Positions 51,988 through 61,347 of a stretch of DNA of 64,000 nucleotides are shown here, one piece after another. Below the pieces are notes generated by a model, which saw only the letters and a program-made list of their open reading frames with translations, had not been told where the DNA came from and ran no database searches. The translations under genes were made by a program, and so were the position numbers. How positions within the stretch are numbered: position 1 is the stretch's first letter; every line of letters starts with the position of its first letter. The stretch is from CBDFNC01 sp965249895. GTDB lineage: Bacteria > Pseudomonadota > Gammaproteobacteria > Enterobacterales > CBDFNC01. Location of the stretch: contig CBDFNC010000004.1 in the NCBI GenBank assembly GCA_965249895.1, forward strand, positions 1-64,000. Direction: 5' to 3'.

Positions 51988-52302
51988 CTAACTTACATCT
52001 GTGCGTCTTTTGGTTTGCAGATAATCAGTTGAATACTTGAGGAAAAGAGTGTCTTTTTTTACCTGGCACTGAGAGAAGATGACTTGGTCGTGATTATCTA
52101 AGTTACTAAATTGAGCGTGAACCAATTTGTTCACCACATGGTCAAGTCGTACCCTGCCAATGTCGGAGCCTACTATCTTAGCTTGTTTAACCAGCTTCTG
52201 TAATTGGCTAAACGTTAAACTTGCTTCCCCATTGCTGTCCGAAAAAGTTTGGATTTCGTCGATTAATTGAACATAATTCTTTGGTAAATTAACCAAATTC
52301 AT
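51988..52302 (-). CDS. Hypothetical protein, 104 residues
   Basis: A small soluble protein, MNLVNLPKNYVQLIDEIQ at the start, with helical appearance and no signal peptide. No motif or family recognised. It lies 85 bp from the AraC gene on the same strand. Codon use looks native, but its reality rests on length and a plausible start only. Confidence 0.5.
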   Translation of the reverse strand: MNLVNLPKNYVQLIDEIQTFSDSNGEASLTFSQLQKLVKQAKIVGSDIGRVRLDHVVNKLVHAQFSNLDNHDQVIFSQCQVKKDTLFLKYSTDYLQTKRRTDVS

Positions 52303-52888
52303 GGCCGGGCCCAGTATTTCTGTTTGTTAATTGTTGAGTTTAGAACAAAATTGACGAAATAGGCGAGTTTAGTCCTATTTCGCAATAAAAATTGCGTTTA
52401 AACAGTTGATTAAGGAAAGCCAGTTTAAAATTTCTTATTTAGTTATGCCAATGTCGATTTCCTTGGTTGGCATTGGCGCTCTAATCAGTCAAAACAGAAA
52501 GGGGTCAGGCATCTGCCCTTTCTTTCGCACAGTTTTTAATTATTTCCTAAGGCCACTCAAAGTGGTGTAACTTCTTACGTAAAACACAGATTTGCATATC
52601 CAGACTGTTCAAGGGCTCAACTCCTCGTTTACTCAGTTTGACACTTGAGCAACCGAAGAACAAACGGCACAGCTTCGGGAGAACTAAGGACCTGCTGCAC
52701 TGGCATCATCTTAGCCCTTAAAACAAGTCAGTAGGCTGTAAGGGGTAATAAGGTAGTGCTGAATAACTTGCTAAATTTAACACTAAGACAACAATGACAA
52801 TAAATAAGCAGGTTTAGTCCTAAAAGTGAGCAAAAAAGAGCAAATTGCTCGTAAGCTGCTCAAACGGCACAAAACCAGAAAAAATTGC
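52303..52888. other. Non-coding region upstream of the tRNA-Val array
   Basis: About 590 bp without a convincing gene. Two hairpins stand out: GCCAATG (52447-52453) with CATTGGC (52471-52477), and AGAAAGGG (52496-52503) with CCCTTTCT (52516-52523), the second followed by a weak T-containing stretch. They could be terminators or part of a small RNA. Confidence 0.45.
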
Positions 52889-52917
52889 TTGCGGCAGGAA
52901 TCAGAGATAGCTAATAT
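52889..52917 (+). promoter_or_regulatory. tRNA promoter with GC-rich discriminator
   Basis: TTGCGG (52889-52894) and TAATAT (52912-52917) are 17 bp apart, followed by ACGCCTCGC, a G/C-containing discriminator typical of stringently controlled stable-RNA promoters. The leader to the first tRNA is about 55 nt. Confidence 0.7.
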
Positions 52918-52977
52918 ACGCCTCGCTTTCAGATAGCTTGTTAGACAAGTTGCTGAACGACGTAGGAAATATATTAT

Positions 52978-53054
52978 ACAACCGTAGCTCAGTTGGTTAG
53001 AGCACCACCTTGACATGGTGGGGGTCGGTGGTTCGAATCCACTCGGTTGTACCA
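52978..53054 (+). tRNA. tRNA-Val(GAC), first of three
   Basis: A 77-nt tRNA with encoded CCA. The acceptor stem ACAACCG pairs with CGGTTGT, the D arm has AGTTGGTTAG, and the anticodon stem CCACC/GGTGG encloses loop TTGACAT with anticodon GAC. GGTTCGAATCC is the T arm. The anticodon arm matches E. coli tRNA-Val(GAC). Confidence 0.97.
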
Positions 53055-53080
53055 TCCTATCGAATATAAATGAAAGCAAT

Positions 53081-53157
53081 ACAACCGTAGCTCAGTTGGT
53101 TAGAGCACCACCTTGACATGGTGGGGGTCGGTGGTTCGAATCCACTCGGTTGTACCA
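53081..53157 (+). tRNA. tRNA-Val(GAC), second of three
   Basis: Identical to the first copy, with CCA encoded. The spacer before it is 26 nt and nearly identical to the next spacer (two base differences), so the 103-bp unit arose by tandem duplication. Confidence 0.97.
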
Positions 53158-53183
53158 TCCTATCGGATATAAATGAAAGTAAT

Positions 53184-53260
53184 ACAACCGTAGCTCAGTT
53201 GGTTAGAGCACCACCTTGACATGGTGGGGGTCGGTGGTTCGAATCCACTCGGTTGTACCA
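53184..53260 (+). tRNA. tRNA-Val(GAC), third of three
   Basis: Identical to the other two copies. No obvious rho-independent terminator follows within 60 bp. Confidence 0.97.
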
Positions 53261-53549
53261 TCATTTGCAAGCGCTAAAAAACATTTTCGATTTTAACCTT
53301 GATCTCCCCTATTTCCCATAAACAATTGATAGCTCTTCCTTATCAATATAGTTGCGCTAATTGCGTTGTTTATTGCCCTTCTTCATGTGTCAGGTTTTTT
53401 TACGTATTCCCTTGCTACTAGTCATACACCGTTGAATTCACGACAAAAATATGTTGGTACAGTTTCTGCTTTCCCTTAATAGTTGCTTCCGTTTCATTGG
53501 TATTAATGGATTTCGGCGAAGGCGTTAGGTTTTCGCGAAAGGAGAGAAT

Positions 53550-56333
53550 ATGGACGTTAAAAAACGGGCAGTATTGTTAGTTTTTCTTACTTTTGTGGTT
53601 TTTCACGGAGCAGCCGTTCAGGCCGCGAAACGGATCGGGATTGTTTATTCCGACACAACGGCAAAGCTGTATTTTGACAGGTTTACTTACGACCAGCTGT
53701 TTATGTCAATGCAAAACCAAGCCAGAATGGCTGGTATTCCTTATGACTTATTATCCGAAGATGATCTTAGGCGCTCCCTAAATAACCCCCCAGCTGGAAA
53801 CCCGTTATCCGCATACAAGGTTCTTGTCTTTCCAGGAATGGCTTATGTACCGCAAAGTAAGCGGGCAGAAATCGTAGCGGGTCTAAGCGATGCATCGCAA
53901 CAATATGGTGTAGGTATAGTGACAGCAGGGAATTTTCTCACCAATGATGAAACTGGCGCCGCTTTTCCGGGGAATCCATATGATCAATTGAACCAGCTGC
54001 TAGGGATCACTTATCAAGGGTATATAGGCGGACCACTTTCGGTGGATGTTCGGGTAACTTCTCAAGTTCACTCGGCGTTAGGAACTAGCTTTACCAGTCA
54101 AGAGGTGTTGCATTCTTATCCCGGAATTTGGTTAGAAAACTTTGCCGCGGCAGCCGGTGAAACGGCGGAAGTGCTCGCTGAACTATGGGTAGGTGCCCAA
54201 GCGTATAATGGCGTGCTGCTGACAAACAAAGGTGGCATCAATGCGCACTTTGCCAATGCTCAGGTGTTAGCCGACGTAAATTTACTGTGGGGGATCCTAA
54301 AGTGGATTGCCAACGATGGGCAACCAGCAGTTTCCTTGAAGATGGGACGACATAAGAGCCTTTTTGCGCCGCGTAATGACATGGATCTATCTCAGTATGC
54401 ACAGACACTCACGGAATCTGAGTTTGTATTGCTTACTATAATCGACAGGTGGAAAAGGAACTATAACTTTGTTGGCTCGTATTTCCTGAATATTGGTAAC
54501 GACCCTTCCATTGGCAGCTTTACTGACTGGAATGTTTCCGGACCCTTGTATCAGCAATATCTGGCACTCGGTAATGAGATTGGCACACATTCTTGGACTC
54601 ACCCGGACTATACCAGCTGGTTAACGGCAGCCCAGCTGGAGTTTGAATTCAATCAATCAAAAATAGAGATCAGTAATCAGCTGGGGATCAACGTTACAGG
54701 AGCCGCAATTCCCGGTAACCCTGAGAGCCTGTTTGTTGATCGCGAATTGGCTCAGTATTTTGATTATATTTCAGGTCGTTTTGGCGGAATCGGCTCGGGA
54801 GCGCCTGGCGCAATCGGCCGCTTAGAGCCTGACGATTCCTCCTTGTATTTTAGTTTGAATATGTCCCCTGACTTTACCCTTATAGAATACTTGGGATATA
54901 CGCCGGAGCAAGCAGGACAAATTTGGCAGGCAGAGTATGACAGCGTCGCAAAACATGCTTCCCAACCCATTCACCATTGGTTATGGCATGACTACGGCCC
55001 AACTGTCAGCGCTCAAAATGGTCCCTATACGGTTGCTATGTTTGAAAATCTAATCGCGATGGCATATGCGAAAGACAGTGAATTTATTACCTTGTTCGAT
55101 CTTCAGCAAAGGATCCGAAGTTTTGAGTCTGCGACCTTTGATGTGTCAGGACAAAACCCGCAAACTGCGAGCATAAATGGCACAGGTTTGGGGCAGTTTT
55201 CTTTGCTTTTAGACCAGGGACAATCCATCAGTTCAGTAACAAATTGGTACGCATATAGCACAGATAAAGTGTTTATACCGGAAAGCGGCGGTAGTTTCGA
55301 AATACACACTGGGCTGGTAGCTGCAGATGTTACTCATATAACGGGATTGCCAATGCGGGCCAAACTTGTTTCCTTATCCGGTAATGGTCAGGCGCTTGAT
55401 TTTACGCTAAACGGAGCAGGGAAAATTACAATTGAGCTTAATAGTGGATTTCATGAGCCAGCAAAAATACTTGGCCTGGAGCCGGGAGATAGCGCGGTAA
55501 TGAATGGAAAACTCTTGACCCTAACGTTATTGCGTAATGGTTTACACACTATAGCCATTAGTATTAGTGAGCAGGCGAATCAACCACCGGCGTTCGCAGA
55601 ACAACCGCTGATAGGTCCTGATGGGTTAGCCTTACAGTTGTACCAGGGAAGCATCGCCTCCACAGCAAATGATCCCGATGAAGGAGATAGCGTAAGTTAT
55701 TCACTCGTCAGTGGACCTGCTTGGTTGACCATTGCGCCCAATGGCACCCTGTCGGGCACACCACAGGTGTCAGACGTTGGTAAAAATAGTTGGGTAGTTC
55801 GAGCGACCGATAGTCAAGGTGGAACTGACTCAGGGACACTGGAGATAAACGTAGTCGCGGTGCCTATAGTGACAACAAGCGTGTTTTTCCCAGAGTCTGT
55901 TTTTGTCACTTCTGGTGCGCTGGATTGGGGAACCTTACTCAGCTTTACTGCAATTGATGCAGATACTTATGATGTATTGGCGGCACAGGTAGCTGGACAA
56001 CAAATCGTCGACTGGTATGCGGTTGCAAGCATCAATATACCTGTTGCCAATATAGTGAGTTTGAAAGCAATTTTGATTGGACAGTTCTCACAACCGGCGG
56101 TGAACCAAAGTTTCTATGTATATAACTTCCACAGTGCAGATTGGCAGCTGGTTGACACCAGAGTAATCGGCAATGAGGATGACGTAACAGTTTCCTTTAA
56201 TGTTTCAACGGACGTCTCAAAATATGTGTCGGAAAATGGTCAGGTCAGGATACGAGTGAAGGGGACTAATACGGCTTCCCTCATGTTTAGTTGGACCAAT
56301 GGGGTCAGCTGGGAAGTTGAAGTAAAAGAGTAG
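53550..56333 (+). CDS. Secreted polysaccharide-deacetylase-like protein with C-terminal Ig-like domain
   Basis: A 927-residue exported protein with signal peptide ending AAVQA. The first about 250 residues have a flavodoxin/ThuA-like look (RIGIVYSDTTAKLYFDR, KVLVFPGMAY). Residues about 270-520 resemble a NodB-fold deacetylase: RNDMDLS for the Asp pair and GTHSWTHPDY for the His-xxx-His metal site, then HHWLWHDYGP. A putative cadherin-like Ig domain follows (about 680-770: NDPDEGDSVSYSLVSGPAWLTI). Likely acts on an extracellular polysaccharide; substrate unknown. It stands alone after the tRNA cluster. Confidence 0.78.
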   Translation: MDVKKRAVLLVFLTFVVFHGAAVQAAKRIGIVYSDTTAKLYFDRFTYDQLFMSMQNQARMAGIPYDLLSEDDLRRSLNNPPAGNPLSAYKVLVFPGMAYVPQSKRAEIVAGLSDASQQYGVGIVTAGNFLTNDETGAAFPGNPYDQLNQLLGITYQGYIGGPLSVDVRVTSQVHSALGTSFTSQEVLHSYPGIWLENFAAAAGETAEVLAELWVGAQAYNGVLLTNKGGINAHFANAQVLADVNLLWGILKWIANDGQPAVSLKMGRHKSLFAPRNDMDLSQYAQTLTESEFVLLTIIDRWKRNYNFVGSYFLNIGNDPSIGSFTDWNVSGPLYQQYLALGNEIGTHSWTHPDYTSWLTAAQLEFEFNQSKIEISNQLGINVTGAAIPGNPESLFVDRELAQYFDYISGRFGGIGSGAPGAIGRLEPDDSSLYFSLNMSPDFTLIEYLGYTPEQAGQIWQAEYDSVAKHASQPIHHWLWHDYGPTVSAQNGPYTVAMFENLIAMAYAKDSEFITLFDLQQRIRSFESATFDVSGQNPQTASINGTGLGQFSLLLDQGQSISSVTNWYAYSTDKVFIPESGGSFEIHTGLVAADVTHITGLPMRAKLVSLSGNGQALDFTLNGAGKITIELNSGFHEPAKILGLEPGDSAVMNGKLLTLTLLRNGLHTIAISISEQANQPPAFAEQPLIGPDGLALQLYQGSIASTANDPDEGDSVSYSLVSGPAWLTIAPNGTLSGTPQVSDVGKNSWVVRATDSQGGTDSGTLEINVVAVPIVTTSVFFPESVFVTSGALDWGTLLSFTAIDADTYDVLAAQVAGQQIVDWYAVASINIPVANIVSLKAILIGQFSQPAVNQSFYVYNFHSADWQLVDTRVIGNEDDVTVSFNVSTDVSKYVSENGQVRIRVKGTNTASLMFSWTNGVSWEVEVKE

Positions 56334-56550
56334 GTTAATCTGGCTCCGGCATATGCTGGAGCAGACTAAAACTAGCCCGAATAACTCGGTCTCCTGTCAA
56401 CTCAATGAAGGATAACTGCGCTAACCTGCAATTAATTTGACCTATCTGTTCTTTTTAACGGGTTAATGGAGCCAAAGTCTAGCGTGAAGACGCATCATGC
56501 GGTTAAAATCTGTCTCAGCATTTTTAGAGGAAGTTTAAGAGAGTTTTCAG

Positions 56551-57273
56551 ATGGGCAGAGCGTATCAGAACCGCAAAGAGTCAATGGCTAAAACTGCGGG
56601 ACAAAAAACCAAGGTGTATTCCAAATACGGTAAAGAAATTTATGTCATTGCTAAAAATGGTGGCGGAGATCCAGATACAAATTTAACCCTTAAACGCTTA
56701 ATTGAAAAAGCAAAAAAAGATCAGGTACCAACGCACGTTATAAGCCGCGCAATTGAAAAAGCCAGCGGTAGCGGCGGTGAGGATTATGAAAATGCGCGCT
56801 ATGAGGGTTTTGGTCCAGGTGGTTGCATGGTTATAGTGGATTGCCTTACCGACAATACCAACCGTACCTATGCTGAAGTGCGCCAGGCGTTTATTAAAAA
56901 CGGCGCCAAGCTCGGCTCTCCGGGCTCTGCTGCTCATATGTTTGATCACCAGGCGATTTTTGCTTTTAAAAACGATGATGAAGAAGCCGTTTTGGACGCC
57001 TTGATGATGGCAGACGTCGATGTAGCCGATATTGAAAACGAGGATGGCGTGATAACTGTGTTTACTCCGCACACAGAGTTTTTCAAAGCAAAAACGGCAC
57101 TAAATAAAACCTTCCTGGATATTACATTAGATGTGGAAGAAATTTCCTTCGTGCCACAAATATCGGCCGCTGTTTCCGGGGAAGATGTAGAAGTTTTTGA
57201 GAAATTCATGGACATGCTGAACGATTGCGATGATGTTCAGGATGTCTACCACAATGCGGAAGTCGACGCTTAG
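56551..57273 (+). CDS. YebC/PmpR-family protein
   Basis: A 240-residue protein of the YebC/TACO1 family: MGRAYQNRKESMAKTAGQKTKVYSKYGKEIY at the start and DPDTNLTLKRLIEKAKKDQVP and YEGFGPGGCMVIVDCLTDNTNRT in the core. Its start resembles the YeeN branch rather than YebC (which begins AGHSKW). Members act as regulators or as translation factors easing polyproline stalling. Single gene with GGAAG upstream. Confidence 0.93.
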   Translation: MGRAYQNRKESMAKTAGQKTKVYSKYGKEIYVIAKNGGGDPDTNLTLKRLIEKAKKDQVPTHVISRAIEKASGSGGEDYENARYEGFGPGGCMVIVDCLTDNTNRTYAEVRQAFIKNGAKLGSPGSAAHMFDHQAIFAFKNDDEEAVLDALMMADVDVADIENEDGVITVFTPHTEFFKAKTALNKTFLDITLDVEEISFVPQISAAVSGEDVEVFEKFMDMLNDCDDVQDVYHNAEVDA

Positions 57274-57416
57274 GTCACCGACTGCTGACTTGTAAGAAGG
57301 TTAAATGTCGAGCGTTTAACCTTACTTTTCTAACGATTGAACGCCAACTCAAGATATTTGCGTAGACCCAGTTTAATCTATATGAACCCGCCCTGTTCTC
57401 CAAAGGTAATTGTTTA

Positions 57417-58628
57417 ATGAAACCCTCTCCCCTATCCGCCAGTAGCGCTGACATGGTTGCGAACGTACTGGCTCAGGTTATCTCACAAGGTACACCACTG
57501 GATCGATCCTACGCCCAACACTTTGCTGGAAAATATTTCTCCGAGCAGGAAAAAGCCAAGGTGACCTTGGTAACAGGAGATATATTCAGACGGTTAAACC
57601 TGTTCTGCTTTCTGGCCGACATTTCGATGGATAATGCGGCAGAATATGCCACTAGCCTCGTATCGGCCTGGCACCTTATGAACCAGTTACCACAGCCCGC
57701 TGTAGAGGCCGGTACAAGGCTGAATGAAAATAAATTTCAGACTAATTATCAGCAAGCTAAAAAGGATAAGGCCCTGTGGGATGGCTGCCCGCAGTGGTTA
57801 AACGAACTGGGTGAAACACAATTGGCAGCTAGCTGGCCCGCAGTCCGTGCTGCACTGGCCAAGGCACCAAAACGTTACATCCGGGCGAATGAACTAAAGA
57901 CAAGTGCCGTAGAACTTGCTCAGCTCCTGCGCAAGGAAAAGGTAGAAACCAAACCAGTCTCTAATGTCAAAACTGCATTAGAAGTCACTTCTACTTCAGC
58001 ATTGTTCCAAACTCAGGCATATAAGAATGGGCTATTTGAACAACAAGATGCCGGATCTCAGCTTGTCGCCGATGCTCTGGATGTAAAACCCGGTATGCGG
58101 GTATTTGATGCCTGCGCGGGAAATGGTGGAAAAACGCTCCATATTGCGGCCCAAATGCAAGGTAAAGGACGACTTGTCGCCATGGATGTGGAGCAGTGGA
58201 AACTGGATAATCTTAAAAAGAGAGCACGCCGGGCCGGCACCGGCATTATAGAAACGCGTATTATTGAAAGCAGTAAAACCATTAAGCGACGCAAAGAAAG
58301 CGCAGATCGTTTACTACTGGATGTGCCCTGCTCTGGCTTAGGGGTATTAAGGCGCAAGCCCGGCGCGAAGTGGCATGACACACAGGAAAGAATTACGGTA
58401 TTAATCGAGCTCCAGCGCGACATATTACACCGTTATAGTCAGCTGTTAAAAGTCGGCGGTGTATTGGTTTACGCCACCTGTTCGATTTTACCCGCCGAAA
58501 ACCGGCAACAGATAGATAGGTTTTTAGCTAACAATACCAATTTCCGGCTGTTAGAGGATCAAACCATTAGCCCGGCAGATTTCGAGTTTGACGGTTTCTA
58601 CTGGGCTAAAATCGAACGCATAGGTTAA
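57417..58628 (+). CDS. RsmB/NOP-family RNA m5C methyltransferase
   Basis: A 403-residue SAM methyltransferase. The SAM-binding motif FDACAGNGGKTLHIAA, the catalytic LLDVPCSGLGVLRRKPGAKW and VYATCSILPAENRQQI with the second cysteine match RsmB-like enzymes. The N-terminal part (about 1-180) is a NusB-like or RNA-binding region, shorter than in RsmB. Probable rRNA or tRNA cytosine methylation. Confidence 0.9.
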   Translation: MKPSPLSASSADMVANVLAQVISQGTPLDRSYAQHFAGKYFSEQEKAKVTLVTGDIFRRLNLFCFLADISMDNAAEYATSLVSAWHLMNQLPQPAVEAGTRLNENKFQTNYQQAKKDKALWDGCPQWLNELGETQLAASWPAVRAALAKAPKRYIRANELKTSAVELAQLLRKEKVETKPVSNVKTALEVTSTSALFQTQAYKNGLFEQQDAGSQLVADALDVKPGMRVFDACAGNGGKTLHIAAQMQGKGRLVAMDVEQWKLDNLKKRARRAGTGIIETRIIESSKTIKRRKESADRLLLDVPCSGLGVLRRKPGAKWHDTQERITVLIELQRDILHRYSQLLKVGGVLVYATCSILPAENRQQIDRFLANNTNFRLLEDQTISPADFEFDGFYWAKIERIG

Positions 58629-58710
58629 TGCGTTTTGCTTTATCTTCAGACCTATGCTCTGATAAGGCCATATGAACATAGGCTGATGATCAGTCGGTAA
58701 AGGAGAATAG

Positions 58711-59316
58711 GTGGTTAACGTTGCTGATATAAAAGGAGTCATATTTGATCTCGATGGCACCTTAGTAGATTCCAGGCTCGACTTTGACGCAATGCGAAGT
58801 GAAATGGGTTTTCCCGAAGGAGAACCTATTCTGGAGCACCTGGATACCTTGACGTGTGGTCACCAAATAGAATTCGCCCTTGAGGTTATCCACCGACATG
58901 AGATGAACGGCGCAAGATCCGCGTCGATTATGCCGGGGGCTATTGAATTGATAACATTGCTTAACGAACTCCACATACCAACCGCTATTTTGACTCGTAA
59001 TATGCGCGCGGCCAGTAAACTCATGTTGGAAACGTTGGGTATTCCAATTAGCTACCTACTTACTCGTGAAGACTGTGCCGCTAAGCCCGACCCAGAAGGT
59101 TTAAATCAGATTGCTGCGCGCTGGAAAATCCCCAGCCACCAGTTAGTGTATGTAGGAGATTACAAATTTGATCTCGAAGTAGCAGAAAATGCCAACATGC
59201 TTTCTTGCCTTTATAAAAACAGCCAAAATTGTAACTTCACCGAGCAGGCTGATTGGGTTATCTCTCATTTTAATGAATTAATCGTCGCATTTAGGGCCGT
59301 ACACAACAAGGGCTAG
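58711..59316 (+). CDS. HAD-family hydrolase
   Basis: A 201-residue HAD hydrolase. IFDLDGTLVDSRLDFDAMR carries the nucleophile, TAILTRNM motif II, and LVYVGDYKFDLEVAENANM motif IV. GTG 58711 is the start, with AAAGGAG upstream. Phosphoglycolate-phosphatase-like; exact substrate unknown. Confidence 0.88.
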   Translation: MVNVADIKGVIFDLDGTLVDSRLDFDAMRSEMGFPEGEPILEHLDTLTCGHQIEFALEVIHRHEMNGARSASIMPGAIELITLLNELHIPTAILTRNMRAASKLMLETLGIPISYLLTREDCAAKPDPEGLNQIAARWKIPSHQLVYVGDYKFDLEVAENANMLSCLYKNSQNCNFTEQADWVISHFNELIVAFRAVHNKG

Positions 59317-59526
59317 TATGCGACGATATTATTCGTCCCCGATGTTTATAAAGGCATGCTATTATGTTTCGGGTACGATGATAACTAGCTAAACTTACAT
59401 CTTAGGTTAACAAGCTCGTGATTACCAAGAATATCTTCCTTTGTGTTACCAATCTGATAAACTTTATTGAACCCAATCAATGAGATGAATACACTGGTTA
59501 TCTTTAAATCCCGTGGAACAATCAAT

Positions 59527-60804
59527 ATGAAACTTGATGTTATTTGTACTGGCGACGAACTGATCACAGGCCAAATTGTAGACACAAATTCAGCATGGCT
59601 GTCTCAATATCTATTTGAACGTGGTTTGCAAGTCTCAAGGCGCTACACAGTTGCGGATAATCTGGAAGAATTGCGGGAAATATTTGACTATGCGAGCCAA
59701 CGGGCCGATGTAGTTATTGTTAACGGTGGTCTTGGCCCAACCACGGATGATTTGAGTATTGAGGCAATGGGCTTGGCCTTGGAGGAAAATCTGGTATTGT
59801 TTCCTCAGTGGGTTATTCAAATGGAATCTTTGTATAAGACGCTGGGACAGGAAATGCCCCCAAGCAATATAAAACAAGCCATGTTGCCAGCTTCCGCCAG
59901 GATCTTGGATAACCCAATCGGTACTGCTTGTGGTGTCGCTGTCAAATTAGACAATACACTGTTTTATTTCACACCCGGCGTCCCTTCTGAGTTTAAGCGC
60001 ATGGTAGATGAACAAATCTGGCCAGATATTCAAAACAACTTCAAGCTTAAGCAGGGCCTTACGCAACATAAACTGGTCACTTTTGGCCTGTCAGAGTCAG
60101 GTATTAGTGACAAACTAGAACACATAATATTGCCTGAAGGAGCGACGTTTGGATATCGAGCCGCCTCCCCTATCACGGACGTCAAGTTGATCGGCCAGAG
60201 CGATGAAGCGCTAACGTTAGCCGCAAAGCAGATGCAGCAACTTTTGGGCGACAATGTTATTTGTTCCGGTGCGGAAAATCTCCCAGAGCATATTCAAATG
60301 ATGATGCTGAAAAAAAACGCGACCTTAAGTCTTGCCGAGTCTTGTACAGGTGGCTTAATCGCCTCGCAATTAGTATCCGTTTCGGGAAGCTCCGCTTACC
60401 TGGAGCGAGGGTATGTGACCTATACCAACAAGGCGAAGCAGCAAAACCTAAATGTTCTTGAGCAAACGTTAGAAAAATATGGTGCGGTCAGTATAGAAAC
60501 TGCAATTGAAATGGCTCAAGGGGCCAGGCAGCAATCAGCTACGGATTATGCATTATCAGTAACGGGAATAGCGGGTCCAACGGGCGGGAGTGAAGCTAAA
60601 CCAGTTGGCACTGTTGCCTTTGCTTTAGCAACACCAGACAAAACCTATGCTCAAGTGCTGGTGTTCCCAAACAGGGGAAGGCAAAAAATTCGAGACGCGG
60701 CTGCGACCCTGTGCCTGGATATGTTACGCCGTTATCTTGAGGGAAAATCTGTGTACGGTGAGTATGAATTTATTCGCCGAGTAGAAGCAATCGAGCAGTT
60801 ATAA
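59527..60804 (+). CDS. cinA: CinA-family protein (nicotinamide mononucleotide deamidase / MoCF fusion)
   Basis: A 425-residue two-domain protein. The N-terminal COG1058/MoCF-like domain (1-250) begins MKLDVICTGDELITGQIVDTN with NGGLGPTTDDLS. The C-terminal PncC/CinA domain (about 265-420) has SLAESCTGGLIASQLVSVSGSS and the TGIAGPTGGSEAKPVGTV loop. It deamidates NMN in pyridine-nucleotide recycling. ATG 59527 is the family start; codons upstream to 59467 are unrelated. Confidence 0.94.
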   Translation: MKLDVICTGDELITGQIVDTNSAWLSQYLFERGLQVSRRYTVADNLEELREIFDYASQRADVVIVNGGLGPTTDDLSIEAMGLALEENLVLFPQWVIQMESLYKTLGQEMPPSNIKQAMLPASARILDNPIGTACGVAVKLDNTLFYFTPGVPSEFKRMVDEQIWPDIQNNFKLKQGLTQHKLVTFGLSESGISDKLEHIILPEGATFGYRAASPITDVKLIGQSDEALTLAAKQMQQLLGDNVICSGAENLPEHIQMMMLKKNATLSLAESCTGGLIASQLVSVSGSSAYLERGYVTYTNKAKQQNLNVLEQTLEKYGAVSIETAIEMAQGARQQSATDYALSVTGIAGPTGGSEAKPVGTVAFALATPDKTYAQVLVFPNRGRQKIRDAAATLCLDMLRRYLEGKSVYGEYEFIRRVEAIEQL

Positions 60805-60807
60805 AAC

Positions 60808-60832
60808 TGAGGGTGCTGCGCCCTCTTCTTCA
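60808..60832 (+). terminator. Terminator after cinA
   Basis: GAGGGTG and CGCCCTC pair around CTG with one mismatch, followed by TTCTTC, a weak T-tract. The convergent thioredoxin-like gene ends at 60837. Confidence 0.55.
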
Positions 60833-60836
60833 TGAA

Positions 60837-61064
60837 TTAGTGAAGCTCAAAGTATTGTTTTAGCTCCTCTTCGCTTGGTTGATAACGGAATACTAATTCC
60901 CCATCTACAAGAATATTAGGTGAATGACGTATATTAAGGCTCTGCACCAAATCAGGATGTTCCTCAATATACTCTACCTCGTAAGTCACCCCTATTTCCC
61001 TAAACTCTTTTTCAAGATTAGGTAAAGAAAAGTCTGTTTTTGTCACCAGTAGTTGTACTTTCAC
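60837..61064 (-). CDS. Thioredoxin-fold protein without CXXC
   Basis: A 75-residue glutaredoxin/thioredoxin-like protein. The fold is suggested by KVQLLVTKTDFSLPNLEKEFRE, the cis-proline RHSPNILVDGELVF and helix EEELKQYF. The usual CXXC after the first strand is replaced by TDFS, so it should lack dithiol redox activity. There is no cysteine at all. It may bind a partner or metal instead. Confidence 0.75.
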   Translation of the reverse strand: MKVQLLVTKTDFSLPNLEKEFREIGVTYEVEYIEEHPDLVQSLNIRHSPNILVDGELVFRYQPSEEELKQYFELH

Positions 61065-61347
61065 GATAGTGCCCGGCAGAATATATCTCTTTGAGTTTAG
61101 TCGACGCTAACGCGTGGGAGAACATGTTGTAATGATATAGGTAGGATACTTTCGTACCCGAAGTATAAGTAGTGTTGCTCATAACCATCGTCCCCGAATA
61201 TACAGCATTCTCATCTTCGTCAAGTGACTAATATATCGGAACTTTACCTGGCCAAGTTGAAAGCCTGACCAGCAAAAGAATGGTAACGACAGCGCTGATT
61301 TTCTTTACTAAAGTGTGAGTAAGTCTGCTAAATGCTGGGAAGACCAA
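61065..61347. other. Intergenic region upstream of the Hpt gene
   Basis: 283 bp without a convincing gene. A GGTAGGATACTTTCGTACCC stretch near 61140-61160 is a hairpin candidate (GGTA...TACC). No other structure seen. Confidence 0.35.

Noticed and set aside
52783..53079. 98-codon open frame on the minus strand over the first tRNA, beginning MLSFIFDRMVQPSGFEPPTPTMSRW
   Set aside because: It is antisense to tRNA-Val and its promoter. The VQPSGFEPPTPTMSRW stretch is the common artefact of translating tRNA antisense.
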